From the NCBI GenBank assembly GCA_963702705.1, contig CAVPDR010000002.1, positions 186,001 through 250,000 of the forward strand: 64,000 nt of DNA, read 5' to 3'. Position numbers and translations under genes: made by a program. Origin of the DNA: VRUE01 sp963702705 (GTDB lineage Bacteria > Actinomycetota > Thermoleophilia > Solirubrobacterales > 70-9). The notes below the pieces were generated by a model, which did no database searches, was not told the origin of the DNA, and was given only the letters and a program-made list of their open reading frames with translations. Of the stretch, positions 1-7,998 are shown one piece after another; the first letter of the stretch is position 1, and each line of letters starts with the position of its first letter.

Positions 1-1343
1 GCACCATCGCGCCGATTCCCCGGCAAGCCGAGCCGCTCGGTGACCTCGGCGGCGACGCCTTCGGCGAAGCCCATCACCGAGTCGCCATTGAGGAGATAGG
101 GATAGATCTGGGCGTTGGAGGCCAGCGCGAGCCCATCGACGCCCGGCCAGATCGGTGCCACCCGGGGCTCGCCGCCGGGCCGCAGCGTGTGCACGGGCTC
201 GACCAGCTTCGCCCGCTGCACGGTCCAGTCGAGCACCTCGTCGCGGCTGAAGCCGGGCGAAAGCCGCGCCAGGTAGTCGGTGAAGCGCCTATATATGGAC
301 TCGTCGCCCTCGCTCTGCTCCGGCGCGTCAGGATCGCAGTACTTGGGCAGGTAGACGAGGTGCTGGCCGTCGGTGTGATCGGTCCCCAGCACCTGGGTGG
401 TCTCGATCGCGCTGGTGACCGGCGTCGGCTCGGTGATGTTGACCGCGTAGTAGGGGAGCAGCGAGCGCGGCACCTTGATGATCGCGCAGACGCAGCCGAG
501 CCAGCGCTCGGGATACGGGGCCAGCAGGCCCCGATGGCGCTCCGGCAGCAGGAACCGCAGCGCGGGGGGCTGCAGGGTCGGGATCGTCAGGTCGAAGTCG
601 AGCGTCTCACCTTCGAGCTCGACCCCGGTGACGGAGCCGTCGGCATCGGTCGCAAGGCCGGTCACGGGCGCCTCGGTGCGGGCCTCGACCCCCAGCTCAG
701 TCGCCTTCGCGACCATCGCGTCGATCAGCCGCTGGTGGCCGCCGACGATGTGGCCCATTTCCTCCCCCCCGCCCTTGCCGCGAGCGCCCGACATGCGTCG
801 GGTCCGGGCCCAGAGGTAGGTGGCCGGGAGGCCGGAGGGATCGCCGTCGAAGCGGGAGTCGAGCAGGGGCTTCCAGATCCGCTCCACCACCTGGCGGCCG
901 CAGTGACGACGCAGCCAGGTCTCCAGCGGGATCTGCTCGAGCCTGTCGTAGGAGCTGCGCAGCTGGCACTGGGCGACGAACCAGCCGAGCCGCAGTCGAG
1001 CCGGCGGGCTCAGCGGCGAGAAGCGCAGGAGGTCGCCAATGCCGTTGAAATCGTGCATCTCGCCATCGGCGAAGAAGCCGGCGCCGACCGGCGTGTAGCG
1101 CAGCTGGTCCCCGAGGCCGACCTCCTCGGCCATCGCGATCATTCGCGCGTCGGCCGGGGTGATCACGTGGTAGAAGCGGTCGACCTCGTGGCCGCCGAAA
1201 TCGAATGTTCCGGCCAGGCCGCCAAGCGTCGGCCCGCGCTCGATAACCGTCACGTTTGCGCCGGCCTGAGCCAGCCGCAGAGCGAGCGATACGCCGAGCA
1301 CGCCGCCGCCGACGACACCGACCCGGGGCGCCACGGCGCTCAT
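1..1343 (-). CDS. FAD-dependent oxidoreductase (amine oxidase / protoporphyrinogen oxidase-like), 3' end outside window
   Basis: The gene enters from the left edge and begins at an ATG ending at 1343; about 447 codons are visible and no stop is seen. The N-terminus (MSAVAPRVGVVGGGVLGVSL) has the GxGxxG dinucleotide-binding fold, followed by an acidic residue (VIERG) and the GGLAGTFDFGG segment typical of NAD(P)/FAD-dependent amine-oxidase-like proteins. Relatives occur in polysaccharide clusters beside glycosyltransferases, and this one overlaps the next gene by ATGA (1340-1343), so the two are probably co-translated. The substrate cannot be told; a UDP-galactopyranose mutase-like or desaturase-like role is possible. 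Frame openness and family are clear, specific function is not. Confidence 0.8.
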   Translation of the reverse strand, partial: MSAVAPRVGVVGGGVLGVSLALRLAQAGANVTVIERGPTLGGLAGTFDFGGHEVDRFYHVITPADARMIAMAEEVGLGDQLRYTPVGAGFFADGEMHDFNGIGDLLRFSPLSPPARLRLGWFVAQCQLRSSYDRLEQIPLETWLRRHCGRQVVERIWKPLLDSRFDGDPSGLPATYLWARTRRMSGARGKGGGEEMGHIVGGHQRLIDAMVAKATELGVEARTEAPVTGLATDADGSVTGVELEGETLDFDLTIPTLQPPALRFLLPERHRGLLAPYPERWLGCVCAIIKVPRSLLPYYAVNITEPTPVTSAIETTQVLGTDHTDGQHLVYLPKYCDPDAPEQSEGDESIYRRFTDYLARLSPGFSRDEVLDWTVQRAKLVEPVHTLRPGGEPRVAPIWPGVDGLALASNAQIYPYLLNGDSVMGFAEGVAAEVTERLGLPGNRRDG

Positions 1344-2185
1344 CTGGTCTGCGGCAGCGGCTCGCGAGCCGGCTCGGCCGCTTTCGCCGCCACCGTGGCG
1401 TCGAGCACCGGCTGCGGCGCGGTCACCTCGGCCAGCGGCGAGACCGCCGGCGGCTGGATGCGGCCGACCATATGGGCGGCCATCACCCGGAAGTAGGCGA
1501 GCACGGTCGGCTTCAGCTGCATCTTTGAGACGCCCTTGCGGGTCCGCCAGTCGTTCGTCGTCGGCACCTCGGCAACGCTGGCGCCGGCGTTGTAGAGCTT
1601 GAGCAGCAGCTCGACATTGGCGGCGAAGCCGGGCTCGCGCACGAGCAGATAGCCGTAAGTGTCGGCGGCGCGACGAAGCGTGCCGGCGCGGTAGACCCGG
1701 TAGAGCGAGGAGAGGGTGTGCATCTCGCGCAGCCCACCGAGGTAGCGGAAGGTGTTCGAGACAGATTTACTCGCCGCCAGGCGCCAGCCGGCGACGCCGA
1801 TGATCTTGCCGCCGGGGGCGTAGACCGAGGCGAGCACGACGTCTGTGCCCTGATCGAAGAGCTTGAGCATGCGCGGCAGGTCGGAGAGGTCCGAGGTCGT
1901 GTCGGCCTCCAGCGTGACGATCGCGTCGTCGTCGGAGGACTCCTTCAGCGCCGAGCGGATACCGGTGTTGATCGCCGTCCCGAGGCCGCGGTTGATCGTG
2001 TGGGTGACGATCGCCAGGTGCATGTCGCGGGCGTGGGCCCGGATCACGTCGGCGGTGCCGTCGGTCGAGCCGTCGTCGACGATGATCACGCGGGCACCGA
2101 GCTCGCGCGCCACCGGGGCGAGGTCTTCGAGCAGCCGGGGGATGTTTTCGGCCTCGTTGTAGGCCGGGATGACGAAGCGGATCAC
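1340..2185 (-). CDS. Glycosyltransferase family 2 (dolichol-phosphate-mannose synthase-like)
   Basis: A 281-aa protein. It starts MIRFVIPAYNEAENIPRLLE, the GT2 nucleotide-sugar binding start, with IIVDDGSTDGTADVI at about 35-50 and LEADTTSDLSDLP at about 93, where the acidic cluster corresponds to the metal-binding DxD. It transfers a sugar from a nucleotide donor, probably to a lipid-phosphate carrier at the membrane, although no clear C-terminal membrane anchor is present. Both ends overlap neighbours by ATGA (2182-2185 and 1340-1343), so it belongs to one operon with the MocA-type dehydrogenase, the UDP-GlcNAc 2-epimerase and the FAD protein. Family assignment is firm; donor and acceptor are unknown. 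Confidence 0.88.
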   Translation of the reverse strand: MIRFVIPAYNEAENIPRLLEDLAPVARELGARVIIVDDGSTDGTADVIRAHARDMHLAIVTHTINRGLGTAINTGIRSALKESSDDDAIVTLEADTTSDLSDLPRMLKLFDQGTDVVLASVYAPGGKIIGVAGWRLAASKSVSNTFRYLGGLREMHTLSSLYRVYRAGTLRRAADTYGYLLVREPGFAANVELLLKLYNAGASVAEVPTTNDWRTRKGVSKMQLKPTVLAYFRVMAAHMVGRIQPPAVSPLAEVTAPQPVLDATVAAKAAEPAREPLPQTR

Positions 2186-3240
2186 ACCAGCACCTCCAGC
2201 GGTTGGGGCTCGGGAATCGCCAGCAGCTCAACCGGGCGGCGCACGGCCGCCGACTCGCGCACCGCCAGCGCCGCGGCCAGTGCCTTGACGCCGTCGTGGG
2301 CGCTGACCGGCTCCGGCGTGTCGTCGAGCACGCAGCGACAGAAGGCTTCAAGCTCGGCCCGCAGCGGCTCGGCCTTGGCCAGCGAGAAGCGCACCGCGGC
2401 GCCCTCGCCGTCGCCGCGCAGCATCGAGAGGCCGTCCCAGTGAAGCGGCGCGCTGGGCGACTCGACGAACCAGACGTCCTGGGTGATGTAGCTCGCCCGC
2501 AGCAGGCCGTTCTCGCCGATCAGGACGATCTCGCGCGTCTTCTCTGGCGTCAGCCAGTTGACGTCGAGCAGGCCGAGGGTGTCGCCCTCGCCTGCGGCGC
2601 TGAAGCGGACCAGGCAGGTCAGCAGGTCCTCCTGCGAGCTGTGCAGGAAACGGCCGCCGTCGGCGTAGATCTCGCTGATCGACTGGCCGAGGATGTGCTG
2701 CATCACGTCGAGGTCGTGAGTGGCGAGGTCGATCGCCACGCCGGTGTCCTGGATCCGCGTCGGCAGCGGGCCGACCCGGGTCGCGTGGGCACGGTAGATC
2801 GTGCCGAGACGGCCGTCGGCGACCAGCTCGCGCAGCTTCGCCACCGCCGGGTTGAAGCGCTCGACGTGGCCGACCATCAGCTTGCGATCGGCCTCCATCG
2901 CGGCGCCGCGCATTCGCAGGGCATCCGGAAGCGTCGTCGCGATCGGCTTCTCGACCAGCACGTGCAGGCCGGCGGCCAGCGCCTCGAGCGCGATCGTCGC
3001 GTGCAGCTCAGACGGCGAGGCGATCGAGATCGCGTCGAGCTCGTCTTCGCCGTGCTCGATCATGTCGCGCCAGTCGGAGAACTCGAGCACCCGCGTCTCG
3101 CCGAGCACCTTGCGGCGCGTCTCGGCATTGGGATCTGCGACGGCGACGAGGCGGGCGCAGTCGAGCTGTCCGTAGTTGCGGATGTGGAAAGCGCCCATCC
3201 GGCCGCAGCCGACGACGCCGACTCTCAGCTGTTCAGACAA
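2182..3240 (-). CDS. Gfo/Idh/MocA family oxidoreductase
   Basis: A 352-aa NAD(P)-dependent sugar dehydrogenase-like protein. The N-terminus LRVGVVGCGRMGAFHIRNY is the Rossmann motif; EKPIATTLPDA near residue 115 is the family EKP motif, and HDLDVMQHILG near 178 holds the usual active-site histidine region. Such enzymes oxidise or reduce nucleotide sugars, for example at C3, in surface glycan pathways. It overlaps the epimerase gene upstream by 8 bp and the GT2 gene downstream by 4 bp. A second MocA-type gene lies in the divergent block at 5122-6183, so the locus carries two. Substrate is inferred only from context. Confidence 0.88.
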   Translation of the reverse strand: MSEQLRVGVVGCGRMGAFHIRNYGQLDCARLVAVADPNAETRRKVLGETRVLEFSDWRDMIEHGEDELDAISIASPSELHATIALEALAAGLHVLVEKPIATTLPDALRMRGAAMEADRKLMVGHVERFNPAVAKLRELVADGRLGTIYRAHATRVGPLPTRIQDTGVAIDLATHDLDVMQHILGQSISEIYADGGRFLHSSQEDLLTCLVRFSAAGEGDTLGLLDVNWLTPEKTREIVLIGENGLLRASYITQDVWFVESPSAPLHWDGLSMLRGDGEGAAVRFSLAKAEPLRAELEAFCRCVLDDTPEPVSAHDGVKALAAALAVRESAAVRRPVELLAIPEPQPLEVLV

Positions 3241-4297
3241 GGGAGCGCTCCAGTGCGCGGTCGCAATGGGAGACGGTCAGCTCGGCGATCCGCTTGGCGG
3301 CGGTGCCGTCGCCGAAGATCGGCGGTCGGGACTGCGGGGAAGGTTTGGCGAGAGCGGCGCGGAACTGCTCGGCGTCGGCGCCGACCAAGGTGTTCCAGCC
3401 GGTCGAGACGGTCTCGATCCACTCGGTCTCCTCGCGCATCGTTATGCATGGCACGCCCCAGAGATAGGCCTCGCGCTGGACCCCACCGGAGTCGGTGGCG
3501 ATCGCCGTCGCATCGCGCTCCAGGGTCAGCATCTCCGTGTAGGTGACGGCATCACGGACCTCGACGTTGGCCGGCACCATCAGGCCCCAGACCTCGAGGC
3601 TCTTGCGGGTGCGCGGGTGCAGCGGGAAGATCACGCGGCATTCGGCCGCCTGAAGGCAGGCCAACACCGCACCGAGCCGCTCGGGCGAATCGGTGTTGTA
3701 GTTGCGGTGCGCGGTCGCGAGCACGTACTCGCCCTGCTCGCCGCCCTCAGGCAGGCGATCGCGGGTCGAGAGCAAGACGTCGGCGAGAACGTCGCCAGTG
3801 ACCTGCACCGCGCCGGGCACTCCCTCTTTGAGGAGTACCTCGCGGGCGTGCTCGCAAGGTGCGAAGAGAAGATCGGAGAGCCGGTCGGTCTCAATCCGGT
3901 TGGCCTCCTCGGGCATGTCGTCGCGGTAGCTGCGCAGGCCGGCCTCGACGTGAAGCAGGGGAATCCCGGCGGCAACCGCGGCGCGGGCACCGGCGACGGT
4001 CGCGTTGGTGTCGCCGCGGACCAGGACCGCGTCGGGCTTCTCGGACTCGATCACTCGGGCGATCCTGTCCTCGGCGACAGTGACGCTTTCCGCATTTGGG
4101 AGCGAACCGACGCCGAGGTTGTGCGCCGGGAGGGGAAGCTTGAGATCGGCTATCTGGTGCTCCGAGAGCGCCGGGTCGTAGTGCTGACCGGTGTGGACCA
4201 GGATCTCCTCGACGCAATCGGCGAAGGCCAGCGAGAGCGGTGCCGCCTGGACGATCTCAGGTCGGGAGCCGATGATCGAGAGGATTCGGGGGGCCAC
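3233..4297 (-). CDS. wecB: UDP-N-acetylglucosamine 2-epimerase (non-hydrolysing)
   Basis: A 354-aa protein. It begins MAPRILSIIGSRPEIVQAAP, the conserved start of the family (GTRPE/GSRPE), with HTGQHYD at about 36, HVEAGLRS near 118, ATAHRNYN near 193 and TDSGGVQREAYLWGVPCITMR near 268, all hallmarks of UDP-GlcNAc 2-epimerases. It interconverts UDP-GlcNAc and UDP-ManNAc for surface polysaccharide synthesis in the cytoplasm. It is the first gene of a minus-strand operon with the MocA oxidoreductase, GT2 and FAD protein. It diverges from the sugar transferase at 4442 across a 144-bp promoter region. The HR of the usual AxRE-type motif reads AHRN, a normal variant. Confidence 0.92.
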   Translation of the reverse strand: MAPRILSIIGSRPEIVQAAPLSLAFADCVEEILVHTGQHYDPALSEHQIADLKLPLPAHNLGVGSLPNAESVTVAEDRIARVIESEKPDAVLVRGDTNATVAGARAAVAAGIPLLHVEAGLRSYRDDMPEEANRIETDRLSDLLFAPCEHAREVLLKEGVPGAVQVTGDVLADVLLSTRDRLPEGGEQGEYVLATAHRNYNTDSPERLGAVLACLQAAECRVIFPLHPRTRKSLEVWGLMVPANVEVRDAVTYTEMLTLERDATAIATDSGGVQREAYLWGVPCITMREETEWIETVSTGWNTLVGADAEQFRAALAKPSPQSRPPIFGDGTAAKRIAELTVSHCDRALERSLV

Positions 4298-4441
4298 GCA
4301 CAGTTAACGCATCGGGGCGCCCGGTCTTTTTGCGGTCGCTAAAGAGTTTTTCAGCCACTTATAAAGGGACGTTTTTCAGCCTTCCAATTCTGCGCTCGGC
4401 GCAAGCGCTCAACCGCCGGCTCCGTTTGTTCGGTGGACAAG
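4298..4441. promoter_or_regulatory. Divergent promoter region with an 11-bp direct repeat
   Basis: This AT-richer gap separates the two oppositely oriented polysaccharide operons and must hold both promoters. An exact direct repeat GTTTTTCAGCC occurs at 4346-4356 and 4371-4381, 25 bp apart start to start (about 2.5 helical turns). I cannot identify the protein that would bind it. No convincing -35/-10 pair stands out. Confidence 0.45.
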
Positions 4442-5125
4442 ATGGAGGCACACGGACTCACACGCAAGCAACCGGTCGACCGCACCGCCGGAGAACCGCT
4501 CTGGCAGGCGCTGACCAGGCGCATGATCGATGTGTTGCTGGCCACCGCCGTAGTGATCGTGCTCTCGCCGCTACTGCTCGCCCTGACGATCGCGATTCGG
4601 CTCGACAGCCGTGGCCCGGCTCTCTTCCGCCAGCGGCGGATCGGCTACGGGCAGCATGAGTTCACCCTCTACAAGTTCCGCAGCATGCGGGTCGACGCCG
4701 ACCCACGCGGTCACCGCGAGTACGTCACCGCCCTGATCAATGGCCAGGCGGCCGACGGCGGTCGCAAGGACCTCTACAAGCTCGCCGTCGACGACCGCGT
4801 CACCCCGGTCGGACGCTTCATCCGCAAGTGGAGCCTCGACGAGCTGCCGCAGCTGTTCAACGTGATCGCCGGTGACATGGCCCTGGTCGGCCCCCGCCCC
4901 GCAATCGCCTACGAGGTCGCCGAATACCCGAGCTGGTACCTCAAGCGCTTCTCGGTCAAGCCAGGTCTGACCGGCCTCTGGCAGGTCAGCGGTCGCAACG
5001 AGCGCACCTACGAGGAAATGGTGCGACTCGACATCGACTACGCCGAGAGGCGTTCGCTGCCACTCGATCTTTCGATTCTCGCCCGAACCCCTATGACAGT
5101 GCTCGCAAGGAGAGGTGCCGCATGA
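4442..5125 (+). CDS. Sugar transferase (undecaprenyl-phosphate glycosyl-1-phosphate transferase family)
   Basis: A 227-aa initiating glycosyl-1-phosphate transferase, which moves a sugar-1-phosphate from a UDP-sugar onto undecaprenyl phosphate to start a surface glycan. One N-terminal hydrophobic segment is seen (MIDVLLATAVVIVLSPLLLA), followed by the conserved cytoplasmic domain: FRQRRIGYGQHEFTLYKFRSM, KWSLDELPQLFNVIAGDM, LVGPRPA, and KPGLTGLWQVSGRNE. It is the short form without the extra membrane domain. The ATG at 4442 is chosen because GGTGG lies 6 bp upstream; a GTG at 4433 in the same frame is an alternative. It overlaps the following MocA gene by ATGA. Confidence 0.9.
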   Translation: MEAHGLTRKQPVDRTAGEPLWQALTRRMIDVLLATAVVIVLSPLLLALTIAIRLDSRGPALFRQRRIGYGQHEFTLYKFRSMRVDADPRGHREYVTALINGQAADGGRKDLYKLAVDDRVTPVGRFIRKWSLDELPQLFNVIAGDMALVGPRPAIAYEVAEYPSWYLKRFSVKPGLTGLWQVSGRNERTYEEMVRLDIDYAERRSLPLDLSILARTPMTVLARRGAA

Positions 5126-6183
5126 ACCCAGCAGGTGCAATCGGAACGATGGTCGTCGGCTACGGCTACTGGGGACCGAACATCGTCCGCAACGTGGTCG
5201 ACCGGCCCGAGTTTCGCCTGATGGGCCTCTGCGAGCTCGACGAGGGCCGAATCGAAGACTTCCGTCGCCGCCACCCCGGCGTCTGGATCGAGCGCGATCT
5301 CGACACCGCACTGGCCGACCCGCGGGTCGAGGCCGTGGCGATCGCCACCCCTCCCCACACCCACTTCGCCCTCGTCAGCCGCGCCCTCGAAGCCGGCAAG
5401 CACGTCCTGGTCGAGAAGCCGCTGGCGCGCTCCTCCGAGGAGGCGGCGAAGCTGGTCGCAATCGCCGAGGACCACGACCGGGTGCTGATGCCGGGCCACA
5501 CCTTCCTCTACAGCCCTGCCGTCAACAAGGTCCGCGAGATGATCCGCGGCGACGAGCTGGGCGAGATCTACTTCGTCACCTCCTCGCGCATGAACCTGGG
5601 TCTCTACCAGCAGGACGGGGTCGTGCTCGACCTCGCCCCGCACGACCTCTCGATCCTCCTGCACTGGCTCGGCAAGCCGCTGGTCGAGGTCAGCGCCAAT
5701 GGCCGCAGCGTCTTTCAGGAGGGCGTCCACGAGACCGCCTTCCTCACCCTGCGCTTCGAGGGCGGCGCGCAGGCCAACGTCCAGCTTTCCTGGCTGGCGC
5801 CGCGCAAGTTGCGCCAGATGGTCGTCGTCGGCAGCCAGAAGATGGTCCAGTACGAGGACACCGCCTCCGATGACTCGGTCCGCGTCTACGACCGCGGCCT
5901 CGACTTCGCCGAGCCGCCCGCCAACTTCGGCGAGTACCGGCTCACGTACCGCACCGGCGACATGGTCGCACCGCGGCTGGAGGCGCTGGAGCCGCTGGGC
6001 CAGGAGCTCAAAGACTTCGCCGAGGCGATCCGGGACGGCTCCACCCCGGTCTCCAACGCCAGGCTCGGGGTCGAGATCGTGCTCGGCCTCGAGGCGCTGG
6101 AGCGTTCGCTGCACGCTCAAGGCGAACCGATTGCCGTGCCCGCGGTCGACGCGGTGCTCGCCGACGCCCGCCAGCCCGCGTAA
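5122..6183 (+). CDS. Gfo/Idh/MocA family oxidoreductase
   Basis: A 353-aa NAD(P)-binding sugar dehydrogenase-like protein with a Rossmann start (GTMVVGYGYWGPNIVRNV), VEKPLARSSEEA near residue 97 and the active-site region LDLAPHDLSILLHWLG near 172. The GYGYWGPN variant is typical of MocA-type enzymes that oxidise UDP-N-acetyl sugars or uronates (WlbA/WbpB-like). It is the last gene of the two-gene operon with the sugar transferase, overlapping it by 4 bp. Transcription probably ends at the hairpin just downstream. Substrate is not determined by the sequence alone. Confidence 0.88.
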   Translation: MNPAGAIGTMVVGYGYWGPNIVRNVVDRPEFRLMGLCELDEGRIEDFRRRHPGVWIERDLDTALADPRVEAVAIATPPHTHFALVSRALEAGKHVLVEKPLARSSEEAAKLVAIAEDHDRVLMPGHTFLYSPAVNKVREMIRGDELGEIYFVTSSRMNLGLYQQDGVVLDLAPHDLSILLHWLGKPLVEVSANGRSVFQEGVHETAFLTLRFEGGAQANVQLSWLAPRKLRQMVVVGSQKMVQYEDTASDDSVRVYDRGLDFAEPPANFGEYRLTYRTGDMVAPRLEALEPLGQELKDFAEAIRDGSTPVSNARLGVEIVLGLEALERSLHAQGEPIAVPAVDAVLADARQPA

Positions 6184-6192
6184 GGGCGCACC

Positions 6193-6212
6193 ACAGCCGC
6201 CACGGCGGCTGT
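6193..6212. terminator. Perfect 9-bp inverted repeat between convergent genes
   Basis: ACAGCCGCC and its exact complement are separated by 2 bases, 10 bp after the stop of the MocA gene. There is no T-run, so this is a hairpin that may end or stabilise transcripts rather than a textbook intrinsic terminator. Confidence 0.4.
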
Positions 6213-6244
6213 TCAGCTGTGTATTCGAGCCCTGGCTCTCGGCC

Positions 6245-6571
6245 CTAGGCGGTGGCGACCGGCGTCATCCGGTCGACTTCAGCCAGGTAGACCAGGACCG
6301 AGTGGGCGACCAGCTCACTCACGCTCGTTCCCTGCCTGGCCGCCTCTCGCTCCAGCAGCAGCACCGTCTCCTCGTTGAGCGGAAGATCGATCACTTTGGC
6401 CGGAGGGACGGGGACGCACTCGCGAGCGAGGCGTGGAATCGCCATCGGTGGCGAATCCGAGCCGAGCCGGCGGGTGTACTCGGAAAGCGCTGTGCGTACC
6501 CCAACGGACAGGTCGGAGCCCAAATGGGCCTCGACTCCCCTGCAAGCAAATGTCCCAAGTGAGATTTTCAT
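6245..6571 (-). CDS. Small protein of unknown function, paralogue of the 7463-7831 gene
   Basis: A 108-aa protein, unrecognised. Its C-terminal part (LPLNEETVLLLEREAARQ, then GTSVSELVAHSVLVYLAEV) looks like a ribbon-helix-helix type fold: a short beta strand followed by two helices. Its N-terminus MKISLGTFAC resembles VTVHLSEFAC of the gene at 7463-7831, and the C-terminal halves align without gaps (EREAARQGTSVSELVAHS against KEEAERQGVSPQKMVTHA). The ATG at 6571 is preferred over a GTG at 6583 because GAGG lies 7 bp upstream and it matches the paralogue's start. The two paralogues flank a sigma-factor gene, which suggests a shared regulatory job, but that is inference. Confidence 0.6.
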   Translation of the reverse strand: MKISLGTFACRGVEAHLGSDLSVGVRTALSEYTRRLGSDSPPMAIPRLARECVPVPPAKVIDLPLNEETVLLLEREAARQGTSVSELVAHSVLVYLAEVDRMTPVATA

Positions 6572-6817
6572 CGGACGCCTCACTTCAATAACTGCCCGAG
6601 AACGCCCAAGATTTTCACTTGAAGGGCCCGAATCCTCCTAACTTCAACCCCAATACCTGTGCATTTCCAGGCCACTTGAGGCTGAGGATGAAATTTAGAC
6701 GAATATTGGGCATTGACTTTCAAACGAAGGGCCACTATTCCTTCTGGCCTTGAAACGAAAGCTTTCAATCAAAAACTTTTCGCAAAATCCCCAAACTTTT
6801 CCCGTAGGAGGAAAGCT
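6572..6817. promoter_or_regulatory. AT-rich divergent promoter region of the sigma-factor gene
   Basis: This 246-bp gap is much richer in A and T than its surroundings and lies between the start of the small minus-strand gene and the sigma-factor start. CACTTGA occurs twice (near 6616 and 6672) in slightly different contexts. No coding potential is seen. It probably holds both promoters, and I cannot name a consensus. Confidence 0.4.
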
Positions 6818-7447
6818 GTGACCAGTCAAATGTCGGACCCCAACTCACATAGCCCGAGCCAGCAGCGGCCGGCTATGTCCGTGGCAGCGTCCGACAACGG
6901 TCGGCTCGTCCAGGAGGCCATCGAGCGCGCCAAGGCCGGTGACTCAGAGGGGCTGCACTTCCTCTACGTGCGCTACGCGCCAGACGTTCAGCGCTACGTC
7001 GCCAGCTTCGTCAAAGACCACCACGAGGCCGAGGACATCACGCAGAACATCTTCGCCAAGCTGATGAAAGCGATCAAGAAGTACGAGCAGCGCGAGGTTC
7101 CCTTCGCCGCCTGGATCATGCGGGTGGCGCGCAACGCAGCACTCGACCACATGCGGGTCCGCCGGGCGATTCCGACCGAGGAAGTCAGGCTCGCCGACAA
7201 CGGAAGCGCTCAGGTCAGCCTCGACCGCGGCCACGATCTGCGCGACGCGCTCGCGCACCTACCCGATGACCAGCGCGAGGTGTTGATCCTCAGGCACATA
7301 GCCGGTTTGACGCCGGTCGAGATCGCCGCCACGCTGAAAAAGTCGGAGAGCTCGGTTCACGGCCTCCATCACCGTGGCCGCCGCACTCTGCAGGCCAAGC
7401 TCAGCGAGCTCGGCGCCGCGCCGGTGGTGGCGCCACGGGCCGGCTGA
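6818..7447 (+). CDS. RNA polymerase sigma factor, sigma-70 family (ECF-like)
   Basis: A 209-aa two-domain sigma factor. Region 2 is visible as FLYVRYAPDVQRYVASFVKD, DITQNIFAKLMKA and FAAWIMRVARNAALDHMR. Region 4 is LAHLPDDQREVLILRHIAGL followed by the helix-turn-helix TPVEIAATLKKSESSVHGLH. It lacks a full sigma-70 region 1 or 3, so it directs polymerase to a special set of promoters. The start is the GTG at 6818: AGGAGG sits 6 bp upstream, whereas the longer in-frame reading from 6713 has no ribosome site and covers AT-rich non-coding-like sequence. No anti-sigma gene is adjacent. The two flanking small paralogues are the only candidates for partners. Target promoters are unknown. Confidence 0.88.
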   Translation: MTSQMSDPNSHSPSQQRPAMSVAASDNGRLVQEAIERAKAGDSEGLHFLYVRYAPDVQRYVASFVKDHHEAEDITQNIFAKLMKAIKKYEQREVPFAAWIMRVARNAALDHMRVRRAIPTEEVRLADNGSAQVSLDRGHDLRDALAHLPDDQREVLILRHIAGLTPVEIAATLKKSESSVHGLHHRGRRTLQAKLSELGAAPVVAPRAG

Positions 7448-7462
7448 GCCTGGCTCAGCTTT

Positions 7463-7831
7463 CTATGCCGGTCCCTCCAGGCCGTCGAGGATGCGACGGG
7501 TGGCGCGGCCGGCATCGACCTCGCCGGCAACGTAAAGCGAGGCGTGGGTGACCATTTTCTGCGGCGAAACACCCTGGCGCTCGGCCTCCTCCTTCAGCAG
7601 GTCCCACAGCTCACCATCGATCTCGAGCTGCAAGGCAACCTCTTCGGGGTACTCCTCCGCACGCAGAAAGCGTGGATAGGCCCACCCGGGCCCATAAGTA
7701 CCGCGATCGCCCAGATAACACCGAATCGCATCGACGACCTTCTCGGCCAGGTGCTCGCGGCCGTCTTTCCCCTCGCCGACAACCACCGAGCAGGCGAACT
7801 CGCTCAGGTGGACTGTCACCGAGCGACTCAT
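7463..7831 (-). CDS. Small protein of unknown function, ribbon-helix-helix-like C-terminus
   Basis: A 122-aa protein, unrecognised by name. It starts MSRSVTVHLSEFACSVVVGE, then has AEKVVDAIRCYLGDRGTYGP and a C-terminal segment VALQLEIDGELWDLLKEEAE followed by RQGVSPQKMVTHASLYVAG, a strand-helix-helix pattern. The same layout is found in the gene at 6245-6571, so the two are paralogues on either side of the sigma factor. The gene ends 15 bp after the convergent sigma-factor gene. The start at 7831 is chosen by similarity to the paralogue; the open frame runs on to 8065 but the added part has no matching counterpart. A DNA-binding or regulatory role is only a guess. Confidence 0.6.
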   Translation of the reverse strand: MSRSVTVHLSEFACSVVVGEGKDGREHLAEKVVDAIRCYLGDRGTYGPGWAYPRFLRAEEYPEEVALQLEIDGELWDLLKEEAERQGVSPQKMVTHASLYVAGEVDAGRATRRILDGLEGPA

Positions 7832-7998
7832 GATCACAGCGCCCACCCCACTGGGCGACTGGTGGATTCCACGCTCCCGATGTTCACAAAAAGGCCTCCC
7901 TCGTCCGTCGACGACGCCTATCCCCGTATGCCCATCGTATATGAGCTGAGCCATCGGCGAAATTAGTGAATTCTCATCCCCAACTTTGCTAGGCGCGG

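Noticed and set aside
189..1496. 435-codon plus-strand open frame at the left edge
   Set aside because: Antisense to the FAD-dependent oxidoreductase, whose minus-strand frame has clear motifs but runs off the window edge.
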